Below are positions 23,901-33,863 of a stretch of DNA of 64,000 nt, piece after piece. The notes below the pieces were generated by a model. It did not search any database, was not told the DNA's origin, and worked only from the letters and a program-made list of their open reading frames with translations. A program made the position numbers and the translations under genes. This stretch comes from Calycina herbarum (Eukaryota > Ascomycota > Leotiomycetes > Helotiales > Pezizellaceae): NCBI GenBank assembly GCA_001414485.1, contig LLEY01000027.1, forward strand, positions 124,001 through 188,000. Direction: 5' to 3'. Every line of letters starts with the position of its first letter. The stretch's first letter is position 1.

Positions 23901-26340
23901 ATAATATATTAATTTATTTAGATAGTATCGAAGAATATAAGAAACAAGTTAGAAAGGTCCTAAATCAGCTCTAAGAAGTAGGACTCTAAGTAGATATTAA
24001 GAAAAGCGAATTTAGTATTATCTAAGTTAAATATCTCAGTTATATATTAACTACGAAAGGACTCGAAGTAGACTCTAAGAAAGTAGAACCTCTATATAAC
24101 TAGGCCCGACCTAGTATAGTAATAGGTATAAAGTCTTACCTAGGCTTTTATAGTTTCTATAGATAATTTATTAAGAACTTTAGTAAAATCGCAAAACCTC
24201 TAACTACTATAACACGCTCTTTAGAGCCGTTTCAGTAGACACTTAAATACGAGAAAGCTTTTAAAGAATTATAGACTTAGCTACTCTTAGTTTAAGCTTT
24301 ATACTACTTCGACCTCGAACTTAATACAAAGCTAGAGATAGACTCTTCTAATAGAGTAATAGCAGATATATTCTTCTAATAACACGGTAATTAGTAGTAT
24401 TCTATAGGTTTTTACTCCTACGTCCTAGTCGGCTACGAAGCGAATTAGGAAATCTACGATAAGGAATTGTTTATAATTATCGAAGTATTTAAGAAATAGC
24501 GGCTTAAACTTATGTCGTATTAGAGCTGTATCGACGTATACTTAGACTATAGATTCTTAGAATACTTTATAACAACTAAGCTACTTATAGCTAAGTAAGT
24601 ATAATAGATAGAATTCCTATCTAACTTTAATTTCTAGATCTAATTTATATCTGAAATAGTAAATTAAAAGGTGGATATCCTAACTAGACGTAAGTAAGAT
24701 ATTAAAATATAAGATTAAGTTAAGTTAAATAGCCGCTTACGTACTCTTTTCAGACCTATTAGATTAGACTCTTAAATCAACGCCGACCTTACTTAGACCT
24801 TTTTATAAAAATAAGCGACATCTATTAGTATAATTTAGCTAGATATTATACTAGAATATAGGTTAGACCTGATTTAGAGACTAAAGGTAGATAATATATA
24901 ATCCTTCTAGAAAGAGCGTAGCTAGCTTAAGAACAGTTATACTATCTCGCTAGATAATTTACTTCTATTTAGAAGACGGCTTTATATCTAAAGAAATACT
25001 AAACTTTATACGAATCTAATATAAGAAGTCTACGACTAAGTATCTAGTGCTTACCTAAGTGCTTAAAAGATATACTAGTTATTAGCTTCTACCTACTACT
25101 AGATTAGTATAGGTTTAGACTATAAAGTATACGTAGCTAACTACCGAGTATATAGATACTCTTATCCTCGACAGACTAAACAGTAAGGGTTTCTTTACCT
25201 ACTACTAGTTCCTAATTACCTAATATAGTATTTATATATAAATTTTAAGTCCTTTCTAAAAGATAAACATAGATATAATACTATACTAGTATTTATCGAC
25301 TACCTTAGAAAGAACTCGGTATCTATTCTCTACTATTCTATAACCGACGCTAGAGGATTAGCTTAACTTTTTATATAATAGATCTATTGTTTTAAACACT
25401 ATTCTAAATCGATTACGTCTAATAGAGAACCTTAATTCGTCTTAGCTTTTTAGATAGAATTCTATTATATTATTAGTATTAAGCTTAAGCTCTCTATAGC
25501 TTACTATAAATAAACAGATAGTTAGATAGAGATTATAAACCGATATATTAATTAGAGGCTAAGGCCTTTTATAACCTACTACTAGAATAATTAGAGCGAG
25601 TTAATCCTTCTAATAGACCGAGTATAAATAACTCTTCTATACTTCTTAATTAGTATAACCTCTTATTAGCTTAAGTTTAGACTCGATTTAAGAACCTTAT
25701 AGAACTGGAATACTCTAAAGACTTCTATTCCCTAGAAACGATTAAATTATAATAAAATAGCTAAAATAGCCCGACATATATACTTAGCCTAGAACGTAGC
25801 TAAAGATAACATAACCGAAGCTTAGTAGAGAATATAAGATAATACGAATTAATACTAAAGAGCTATCGACTAGGATATTAGTAATAAAGTCTACTTATTA
25901 ATAAGGAACCTTAAGATAAATCGACCTAGCCGAAAGCTAGCCGAGTAGTAGATAAGACTCTTTAAAATACTAGAATATATAGAATACTCTTATAAGTTAA
26001 AGCTTCTAAAAGAATTATTAATTTATAACGTTTTCGCTACGAATATACTATCTAAGAACCTGAATACCCCTCTACCTAGATAAGAAGCCCTAGAGCTACC
26101 TCTAGAGATTATTCAAAGTATATAAGAATAGGAAGTTCAAGAGATTCTTACTAGTAGACTTTTTAAGAGATAACTATAGTATTAAGTAAAATAGGTCAGC
26201 TACGATTTAGACCCTACTTAGTATTCTACCGACAATTTTCAAGGTTTACTATATTAATTAAGAGACTTCTATATTAAATACCTAGAGTAACTAGGACTAC
26301 TTCGACTTCTCTCTAAATAGATATATATATAGGAAATAGA
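20950..26340 (+). pseudogene. gypsy-2 gag-pol relic
   Basis: Plus-strand frames with dense TAA/TAG. The gag knuckle at about 22.29 kb reads C-H-Y-Y-S-K-P-R-H-Y-K-P-D-Y, a CCHC box with Cys and Gly codons altered. The RT core reads YIAYLDNILIYLDSIEEYKK at about 23.88-23.94 kb, again with the second catalytic Asp changed to Asn. RNase H and integrase follow by position. The C-terminus at about 26.15-26.28 kb reads Y-x-V-K, Y-D-L-D-P and RDFYIKYLEQLG, the chromodomain form of this class. Confidence 0.85.
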
Positions 26341-26449
26341 TAAGAATAAGTAAAGAGTTTAGAATATCTACTAATCCTAGTTACCTCTAAGTAACTTAAA
26401 ATCAATAAAGTAGAAGAATAAGAAGATAATACCGAGTTACTACTAAACA

Positions 26450-27184
26450 GGATCTAAAGCTTAACCTCCTCTACCTTAGCTGCCTCGTTAGCTAGCTATA
26501 TAGTAGTAGCCTTAGCCTCCTTCTTATTATCCTCGTTCTTATAATCCTCCTCCTCGCTATTCTCTCTACTAAAAGAGACCTGAACCGGCTTATCTCTAGG
26601 AACCCCCTCTACCTCTACGTACTTACGTTTCTTACCTTAACAACTACCCGCGACTCGTAAGCTCTTTAGATAGGTCTTGAAAAGGTCCCGAATCTAGACT
26701 TGTATAGTATTACCAGCCTGTTGAAATATTAGTCTAAATCACCTCTATAACCGTACTAACTAAGGAAGGAATACTTATAGTAACTTTAATACGAAGCGCC
26801 CGAGTCTTCTTAAGAAGCGAGTACTACAACTCTGTTATAGTCTTAGGTGCCTCTATAGCAGCAACGACTATAATCTTATTAATAGCCTTAGTAGCCTTCT
26901 TAATCGTAACCGGGCTTTCTAAGAGCTATAAGATAGTAAACTTCTTCTTTATAAACTAGGGCAACTACGATAGTTAGTATAGGTTTAGACTTAGTTTAGA
27001 CTTAGGACTACTTACTAGGACATAAACGGCGTTCTATCTAACGTAATACTCGTACTTCTTAGATATATCTTTTACAAAGATATACTTATACTCCTCGTCT
27101 CTAGCTTTTGCCTAAAGGCACCGAACGTAGCAGACGCGGTAGATATCTAGAAGAGTACTAGCAGGGTAAGAAAGAGGTATTATA
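26450..27184 (-). pseudogene. Antisense accessory ORF of gypsy-2 with degraded cysteine cluster
   Basis: Minus-strand frame of about 245 codons whose only interruptions are TAA/TAG. Near its start it reads CYVRCL and, after an acidic/basic stretch, KYEYYVR. If Tyr replaces Cys by RIP (TGC/TGT to TAC/TAT), this gives C-x2-C...C-x2-C like the intact cluster in the gypsy-1 accessory frame. The middle reads FTIL, LLESPVTIKKATKAI and VVAAIEAPKTITEL; the end is Lys/Glu-rich (SFSRENSEEEDYKNED). The likely start codon is now ATA at about 27184. Position and strand relative to pol match gypsy-1 exactly. Confidence 0.55.
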
Positions 27185-27669
27185 CTATATAAACTAATTA
27201 GTACTCTGAATTAGCCCCGACTCTAAAGGTGAAAACTTACGTTATAGATATATATATATTATATATTTATATATCTAAAGACGTTAGTATAAGAAGATAT
27301 ACCTGATTAGAAGGTATTCTTACGATTTAATTTATTATTATTTATTAGAAAAGAAAGAGGAAAAGACATCAGAATCGAGGGCGAGTTAGCTACTAATATA
27401 TAACTAATAATAATAGCTAGCGTATTATAATTATTATTTATTACTATTATTATAAATAGTAATAGCGAATAAGTCGTAAATACTACTATAGTCTACTAAC
27501 TCCTATCTAATAGCTAATTAGATCTCTTTTTTCATTTGTCGCTATTATTATATAAAAGACGACTAATAAACTATAATACTACCGCCTGTAGACACCGCTC
27601 ACCGATATCGTACCGATACCGCACCGATAATACAAAGCCTTAAGAACGAGTCTTTTTAAGAAGAGAGGA

Positions 27670-27944
27670 TATAATAGAACTATTAAGAATTAATCGGAAT
27701 TAGAATTACCGAGTCTACGTACCGAATAGAATACGATACAGATGTTGTTTTAGGTTTTAGAAAAGCTAGATAGCTTCTGAACTTACTATTATCTAAACCT
27801 CTTATAAATAGCTACCTCCTCTCTATCGGGAAAGACTAATTTAGTCTTTTCCTTCGTATTAGAGCCTAGTATTCGGATATGTCATTCTATCGAACGTACT
27901 TCTATATACCTCTTTTATAGTAGTATCTGTTTCGTACTATTATA
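27670..27944 (+). repeat. gypsy-2 LTR (3' LTR)
   Basis: 275 bp, direct repeat of 20466-20740, followed by AATAT at 27945-27949. Confidence 0.9.
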
Positions 27945-27949
27945 AATAT

Positions 27950-28968
27950 AGTCGTATCTTACTCTTATCTCTTATAATTGAATTTATTACTTTTATACTT
28001 GATCTCTTAATTCTAAGATAGGCTATTTAGGCTTTTCGAGTTCTTAAGACGTGTTATAAAGTGCTTTTGCTATAGTCGTCTTATACTTACTTATCTCTAC
28101 CTATACGCCTCTATTACGTAGTAGCTTACGTATTTAGATAAGAGTACTTCTTCTTATACTTATAAACTTAGATTTAGACTATTTATTAAAGTATATAAGA
28201 TATATCTTCTAGAGATAATCGTCGTCTATACCCTCGACGTTATATTCTATAATCTTTTCTTCTATAAAAGCCGTAGTCTTCTTATCCTTAGCCGAAGTTA
28301 ATAGTGCTATAGTATAGGTAGAGGTAGTAGAAGAATCGATAGTAGATAATATCTTTAGTAGTGTATATAACGTAGGTAGACTAGTACTAGAGAGAGGTAA
28401 GTAGAATAGAGAGCCTTATTATTTATCGAACGTAGCTTAGCCTCTTAGTAGACTTTTTCCTTAGAGGTAGGTTATTCTGTTCTATACGTCTTATATTAGT
28501 TATTATATTAGATATTCCTAGTTATTTCTTATACTAAGTTATCTAAGATTAGAAGTAGGTTAAGTGTTCTAGATATTACTCTTATTCTAGATATTATAGG
28601 TTATTCGAGGTTATAAGGTTTATTAGAGTTAAAGGGCCTTTTATAAGTTGTTCTAGTAGCTGTAAGTCGTAGAGGTTATAGTGGATTTGTATATATAAGT
28701 CGTAGAGTTTATAGTAGATTCTATATATATAATTCGTAGAGTTTACAGTAGATTCTAAGTATGTTTTATAGCTGTAGAAGGAGTCTCTGTTTAACGAGAG
28801 GAGTCTACGTTGTAGCTGTACTATAAGAGTTTATAGTAACTAGTAGAAGAAGTCTCTGTTCGATAAGAGGAGTCTACTTTATATAACTACTTAGCTAGTA
28901 AGCTTACGGTTTAGATTAGAACCGCTTTATATAACCAAGTGTTTCTAATCTATACGTCTACTAATCAG
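27950..28968 (-). pseudogene. copia gag-side fragment
   Basis: About 1 kb of copia interior next to its 5' LTR. By position it should hold the leader and gag on the minus strand. Around 28.65-28.90 kb two imperfect tandem units repeat (GTCGTAGAG and TTTATAGTAGATTCT-like blocks, and AGTCTCTGTT with GAGGAGTCTACTT). I could not read a convincing gag domain. Confidence 0.5.
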
Positions 28969-29158
28969 TGTTAGTTCAACTTAGTAGTCGATAGCTTAAT
29001 ATAAAAAGAGTATATATTCTTATAACTATCGTTGATATATACCGAGTATAAGTATAGGATACTCGAGGTTGTTTATATATCCGCTCTTCTTATTAAGCGA
29101 GAAGAGCACGGTACGTAGAAGTGCTAACCACGTGTACCACGTGTATTATATACCGACA
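28969..29158 (-). repeat. copia LTR (5' LTR)
   Basis: 190 bp, direct repeat of 13577-13766, with intact TG start and CA end, followed by CTTTT. It retains CACGTGTACCACGTG-like sequence that RIP has turned into TACGTATACTACGTA in the other copy. Confidence 0.9.
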
Positions 29159-29479
29159 CTTTTATTATTTATATATTTACTTTATTATCTAGTTCTTCTT
29201 TTATACTAATTTTATAAAAGTAAAACGATTATACTTACTTTTACTTCTTATATCTTAAAAAACCTATATATAATATCGAATATTAGTATAAGATAGTAGA
29301 TATATATATAGAAGGTGTTAAAGAACGTCTTACTATTATCTTAGGTATTAGAGATTATATATTCTATAGCTTTCTTAAAAGAATAACCTCTTACTTCGAT
29401 TATATATATAAGCTTCTTAGAGACGATTATAGAGTACTTATATATCTTCTACTCTTCTTAAATTAATATAATAATAGCT

Positions 29480-29917
29480 TTAACGTATATATATAACGAA
29501 CCGGCTAAACAAGCGAACTAGTTAACTGAAAATATATCTAAAATTACGATTTTAATATTTTAATATCTTTACGAATTATTAATTAAAAATTTCAAAATTA
29601 AAACTTTGATTTTATTACTATATAAATATAAAAGTTATAAAATATAAGACTAAGGCTAATTTATATTAAAAAGTAATTAAAAGAAGAAGAAAAAAGATAA
29701 GATTATAAAGGTATTTTTAAGCGAATCGCTAAGTAAAATTATATAGCGTCTAAAACTTAGAATTCTAAATATATATATAGTAATAAAATCAAAGTTTTAA
29801 TTTTAAAACTTTTGATTAATAGTTTATAGAGATATTAAAATATCAAAATCGCGATTTTAGATATATTTTCAGTTAGCTAGTTCACTTGTTTAGCCGGTTC
29901 GCTATATATATACGTTA
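29480..29917. mobile_element. Foldback MITE-like element
   Basis: About 435 bp whose first and last ~135 bp are inverted copies. The outer part is TATATA(A/G)CGAACCGGCTAAAC and the inner part runs to AAAACTTTGATTTTATTA at 29600-29620, mirrored at 29778-29800. The central ~160 bp shows no coding sense. It lies just downstream of the outer element's transposase relic. Exact ends are blurred by palindromic TATATA at both sides. Confidence 0.75.
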
Positions 29918-29949
29918 ATCCTAATAGTAACCTTTAGAACAGTTACGCT

Positions 29950-31110
29950 TAGTAGAGAGTATATAAGAGAAGTAGATATTTATAGAAGGAGAAGTAGCTT
30001 AAGATAATATAGTTTAGACGTAATCTTTAAATTAATTATATATAATATAATCTATTTAATATTATAAAAGCAATTTTTAAAGTACCTCTTAGCTCTCTTT
30101 TTCGTACTCTCTCCTTTATTTATATATAGTATTTACTCTTATAAAAAGCCTTTAAAGCTATTATAATCGAGGAAGATATATACTTATTTATAGTATTAGT
30201 AAATAGAGGTCTTAAGATCTTTAAAACTCGATTTAATAGGATTAAATTAAGAATAATATAGTAGTAAGTACTCTACTATTACCTCTCTCTTCTTATATAT
30301 CTCTACTACTTATAAGCTTTAGTAGATAGAGTAATTATCTATTATAATTATATCTTAATTACTAGGCGCTCTATTATACTATAGTAGGATATCTTTCTCT
30401 AACTACTTCTTAAATATCTTAGTTATAATCGCTGTCTAGAATATAATAGGTAATAGCTATCTATTAAGCGTATATACTAGTAATATACTCTAAACTCTCG
30501 ATTACTTTAACTACCTCTTAGAGCGCGCTCTTATTCTAATTAGCGTCTATCTATATCGTCGTACGCTAGTAGCCTTATTAGAAGCAGATTCGTTAAGGAA
30601 TATAAGTCTCTTTCTCTTCTACTTAGCTGATTTATCTCTTTATACTTATATTAATTAAAGATTCTACTAACTTATAAAGTAGTCTAACTTCTTATACGAT
30701 ATCTCTATACTCTTATATATTCTATAAATCTGCTACTTCGAGAGCCGAAGATTGAATACGTTATATATATAATCCGCTACCTTATCTGCTATAAGCTTAT
30801 TATCTCGTGCTAGGAGCTCTCGAACAAACGCCTCTACTATAGTATTCTAGGCGGTTCTAGTTCCTAGTTTAGCTTTATAGCGAGGATAAGAAGTAAGAGC
30901 TACTTCTACTAAGAGCTCTTGTTTAATATTATATATAGATACGCTACTATATTTAAACTCTCTAGCTATCTCTATAAAGTTAGTGTTATTATATCTTACC
31001 CTAGCTCGAATCGCTATTTTAATCGTAGTATAATAATCGGGATTAATTTAAGATACTATAGTAGAACTATATATATAGAAGGATTAGAATATATCTTTAA
31101 AAGCCTTAAT
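29950..31110 (-). pseudogene. Tc1/mariner DD34E transposase relic of outer element
   Basis: The minus strand reads a DDE transposase with TAA/TAG interruptions. Landmarks: an upstream helix-turn-helix-like VFNLRLSK-QIYRIYKS. Then KRLIFLNESASNKAT, first Asp now Asn at 30592-30594. Then DIIIIDNYSIY, second Asp at 30337-30339. Then FNPIKSSFKDLK, Glu now Lys at 30232-30234. There are 34 residues between the second Asp and the Glu, the DD34E spacing of Tc1-like enzymes, and the D-N-x-x-x-H...N-P-I-E context fits the DDE_3 family. Two of three catalytic residues are altered by G-to-A changes. Confidence 0.75.
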
Positions 31111-31135
31111 ATTACACGTACAGTAGTATTAATCG

Positions 31136-31249
31136 AATAAGTGGTTATTTAGCTAATTTTCTATACAGCCTCCTAGGCACGATTACGTACGCAAAACGCT
31201 CGGATTATTAAAAAAGTGGGCAAATTCAAGCTTAACTCGCAACTGACTG
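31136..31249 (-). repeat. Right terminal inverted repeat of outer element
   Basis: Inverted partner of 1779-1894, ending ACTGACTG before the TA at 31250-31251. The next base starts normal-composition DNA. Confidence 0.85.
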
Positions 31250-31435
31250 TAGTCAAACTAAGTGGGGAATGGGGAATGGAGGGCTGAAAATGACTCTTAT
31301 CCTGCTATAAAACAAAACTCACTTTACTACTTAGAGTCTTTAGTCTACAGAGCGAAAAGAAAGGTGGAGTAGAGAAACGAAACGAAACTAAAAAAAGAGC
31401 GACTGTAAGTTGGCTTGCTCCACCGTCCGCCACCT

Positions 31436-31850
31436 GACGAGATTCCACGACGGCGTACCATGACCATGGGACGTCGCAGGGTACAGCTATATTTTGCGAT
31501 ATGCAACAAAAAACGTTGAATCAGGAAACGATTAGAGTAGAAACTGTGAAGAGAACGATCTTTACTCTTTCTCACTTCAACTCACCGTCCGCCGTCGAGG
31601 CACCTTGGGTATCGTCGAGGAGATTCCACAGAACGGCGGACCGGCGGCGTACGGATGGCGGACGGTGGTTGCGATATGCAACAAAATACTTTGAACTACC
31701 AAATGATTGGAGGGTAGAAGTTAAGTCAGGTGGATTAGTTTGACACTACTCTTTCTCACTAACGGATAAGTCTCAACTTACCGTCGTCCACCGCTCGCCG
31801 TCGTTTCGACAACGATCTCGTTGACATCGATGGTGCGATGTGCAACAAAA
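31436..31850 (+). repeat. Three tandem copies of the GCGATATGCAACAAA repeat unit
   Basis: Units of about 170-180 bp with cores at 31496-31510, 31671-31686 and 31835-31850. The first two cores are preceded about 50 bases upstream by GATTCCAC. Each is followed 60-80 bases later by CTTTCTCACT-like sequence and a GC-rich CCGTCCGCCGTC stretch. The sequence left of the island at 1498-1560 looks like another unit. Confidence 0.65.
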
Positions 31851-32901
31851 TATTGAGCTTGTAGATGATTGGAGCAGGTGTTTGAGTCAAGTGATCCGAG
31901 AAGAAAATGGTGAACTGGAGAACTCTAGGCAAGCTATGAAGTCAAGAAGCCATACGAATATGAGCGCTTGGAGTTTTGAAGTTCGTTGTTTTGTTGAGTT
32001 GGTGTTGTGATATTAATTTGAGTTTAGCGAGAGAGGGGGTAAGGTACTCGGAGGAGAGCTGAGAGTTAAAGAAGGAGATTATGTCGAGCTCCAGAAACAA
32101 GAACATTTCTGGAAATTTGAAGTAAGTCAAGTAAGATTAAGACGAGGAAACGAAAGAGTCCTTGGAGACCATAATTTAATAGAGTCTCTTCTTTGAAGCG
32201 AAGAAGAGACCTACTCGAGGCACTTCACATCCTTCCTTTGGTTTAGTTATTTCTTGGGTTTCCTCGCTTCAAAACTATTTCTATCCTCAGAAGTTAAGAA
32301 ATGACGAAAACCAAGACTTCGAGGTGGTTATCTCAATGCACCAAATACATACCCGATGCGAAGATGCCAACATTCACTTCAAAATCCACAACAATCGAAC
32401 AAGGCCCCTGAACCAGCAAATACAACAACCACAGCAGCTAAATTTGATCAACTTCGCTTGTCGTTACTTCAATCCATCGTACCTCGGCATGATTCTCTCA
32501 GCCCCATCATCCGATCTTCTCGTCACTGGTAAAACTTTATGCCATGAAGCATAGACAATTCTGGTGCAGCTCAACTTGAAACAAAAATGATGTACTGTAA
32601 ACACTCCAAACAGCTCGGCTCAGCTCCCCAAAATTCCAACCCGAGAAAATTACGGAAATACTGGTTTACCCCGCAATTTATGGTGTCGCATCAAGGAATT
32701 ACCGCATTGGGTATATCTCGCATCGCTTCTTAGACTTTCTTGACAACACAACATCACACAGCCTCGGGACAACTCAGCTTGGAGCTTGTGCACGGTTCGT
32801 TTTTTTGAGGGAGTTGTGCAAGCGAGACGGATGAGGAAACATGTGAAGTTATCGTTGCCGCAGTTTCTTGGAATGGAAGATGAGATGGGATGGAATGAGA
32901 G

Positions 32902-32908
32902 GTATAAA
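32902..32908 (+). promoter_or_regulatory. TATA box of HsbA-like gene
   Basis: TATAAAA about 115 bp upstream of the ATG at 33021, followed by pyrimidine-rich CCATCTTCATTTCC and a TCACAACATTCTCAA-type leader, the usual layout of a strongly expressed fungal gene. Confidence 0.55.
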
Positions 32909-33020
32909 AGACTGGAACTTCCCATCTTCATTTCCTCTCACCACTTATCACAACATTCTCAATTTCAATTCACACACTCAAACAAACTACTCTAAATTCA
33001 AACACACGAATACAGCAACC

Positions 33021-33665
33021 ATGGACAAAGTAAACAAGAACCTCACCGACATCGAGAGAAAACTCACAAAAACAATTAAAATCGTCGAGAAAGGACCAGG
33101 GATGAAATTGGGCGACGCGGTAAAACTTGGTACAAAGAGTAACTCCATTTCTTCAACTATCAAGAAGGTAATTAAGGAGTATGAGGTAAGTTATTTCCCG
33201 ATCCTTGGTTTCTGGGATGTGAGATGTGGATGGATGGATGCTAATTGAAGCAGGGACTCACACCAACAGAAGCCGAAAGTCTCGAAACCCTCGAGAAGAT
33301 GAAGAAAATCGTTTCCTTGACAGAGACCCAACTTGGACTTATGGTGGAGAACAAGGAGACGTTTGAGAAGCTGCATGTTGGTGGTTTGTCTCCCATTCCC
33401 CTTCTTTCTCCCTCCATTTCCGTCTCCCTGTTTCCATTACTGACACATATGAAATCCAGGGCTCGTAAAGAAAAATATGGCCAACAACCGCGAAGCAGCA
33501 ACCGATCTCTCCAAAATCATGTTGGAAAAAGCACCACCAAGTGTCAAAGGGGAATCCCAGGAATTGGAGGCCCGAAATAATAAGGCGTTTGCCAAAGCTA
33601 CAGCTGCGTTTGAGAATTCGAAGGGTGGTGAGGAGACGGCTCTTGGGGAGGAGGATTCAGATTAG
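33021..33665 (+). CDS. HsbA-like (hydrophobic surface-binding/galactomannoprotein fold) protein without signal peptide
   Basis: Three exons: 33021-33185, 33254-33383 and 33460-33665, with introns of 68 and 76 bp having GT/AG ends; 166 residues. The helix pattern follows the HsbA / cell wall galactomannoprotein family: an N-terminal helix, a GLTPTEAESLETLEKMKKI segment like the family's LS-x-DS motif, an LMVENKETFEKLHVGG segment like L-x-x-KK-x-x-F-x-x-x-G-G, then two further helices and an acidic tail (GGEETALGEEDSD). Family members are normally secreted; this one begins MDKVNKNLTDIE, with no hydrophobic leader. The in-frame extension upstream also lacks one. It may be a cytoplasmic paralogue. 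Family assignment rests on pattern, not alignment. Confidence 0.7.
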
Positions 33666-33863
33666 AAGGATGTTTCTAGATGAAATTGGAATAGATGAAA
33701 AGAAGTTTCTAGGTGAAGGGGGGTACAATGACCGTCACGTGGAGTGATTCCCCCACTTACCATTGGCTCGACGTTGTAACCTTCCGATATATGTACTGAC
33801 ATCTCCATTTAATCCAACTCTCTCTCCTTCTTCTCCTCTCATTCACCGACAGAAATCGTGAAA

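Larger units (their letters stand above)
20466..27944 (+). mobile_element. Ty3/gypsy chromovirus element (gypsy-2), RIP-degraded
   Basis: Two LTRs of exactly 275 bp (20466-20740 and 27670-27944) with inverted ends TATAATAG...CTATTATA, presumably RIP-altered TGTAATAG...CTATTACA. The flanking duplication is AATAT (20461-20465 and 27945-27949). Plus-strand order: gag with a decayed zinc knuckle (about 22.29 kb), RT, RNase H, integrase and chromodomain, then an antisense accessory frame before the 3' LTR. It is inserted in the copia element. LTR length and sequence differ from gypsy-1, so this is a distinct family with the same overall plan. Confidence 0.9.
13577..29158 (-). mobile_element. Ty1/copia element split by two younger insertions
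   Basis: Two 190-bp LTRs (13577-13766 and 28969-29158) are flanked by CTTTT (13572-13576 and 29159-29163). The right LTR starts with intact TGTTAGTTC; the left one starts TA. Subtracting Fot1/pogo copy B and gypsy-2 leaves about 6.2 kb, a normal copia length. On the minus strand the RT core reads L-x-IDDTLIL at about 14.8 kb, and the C-terminal RNase H region reads VDRRQK and NRY...ARYKADRIGRTE with stops at expected Trp/Gln sites at about 13.8-14.0 kb, as in fungal copia polyproteins. Confidence 0.85.
1777..31251 (-). mobile_element. Outer Tc1/mariner-type transposon enlarged by nested insertions
   Basis: An inverted repeat of about 115 bp begins CAGTCAGTTGCGAG at 1779 and, on the minus strand, at 31249. 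Each end is flanked by the dinucleotide TA (1777-1778 and 31250-31251), the target duplication of the Tc1/mariner superfamily. A relic transposase with DD34E spacing lies on the minus strand beside the right terminal repeat. Removing the insertions that carry their own target duplications leaves about 4.4-4.8 kb in four pieces: 1777-3272, 10524-10683, 12510-13576 and 29164-31251 (less a MITE). The terminal repeats keep more CA/TG than the interior. The whole block is RIP-like: CpA and TpG are scarce, TpA is abundant, and nearly all stops are TAA or TAG. That is long for a Tc1/mariner element, so either it has extra genes or another unrecognised insertion. Confidence 0.75.
31252..33020. other. 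Intergenic region right of the island
   Basis: Normal composition. 31.40-31.88 kb holds three tandem-like units of a GC-rich repeat built around GCGATATGCAACAAA. 31.9-32.9 kb shows short unconvincing frames. One at about 32301-32540, beginning ATGACGAAAACC, would need a frame change and may be a gene fragment. A TATA box for the next gene is at 32902. No RNA gene seen. Confidence 0.5.

Noticed and set aside
30919..31140. Plus-strand 73-codon frame at the right end of the outer element
   Set aside because: It lies antisense to the N-terminal part of the transposase relic and shows only AT-rich codons (Ile, Tyr, Asn, Leu).
1777..31251. Island considered as a giant Starship-type cargo element or a centromere
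   Set aside because: No tyrosine-recombinase captain or intact cargo genes were seen, the ends are TA-flanked inverted repeats, and the size is fully accounted for by nested ordinary transposons.
31501..31743. 80-codon plus frame in the GC-rich repeat units
   Set aside because: It runs through tandem repeat units whose conservation is at DNA level, and no frame is kept between units.
32301..32554. Possible small gene beginning ATGACGAAAACC
   Set aside because: Two good-looking pieces (AAKFDQLRLSLLQSIV in one frame) need a frame change with no splice site found; kept only as a remark on the intergenic entry.
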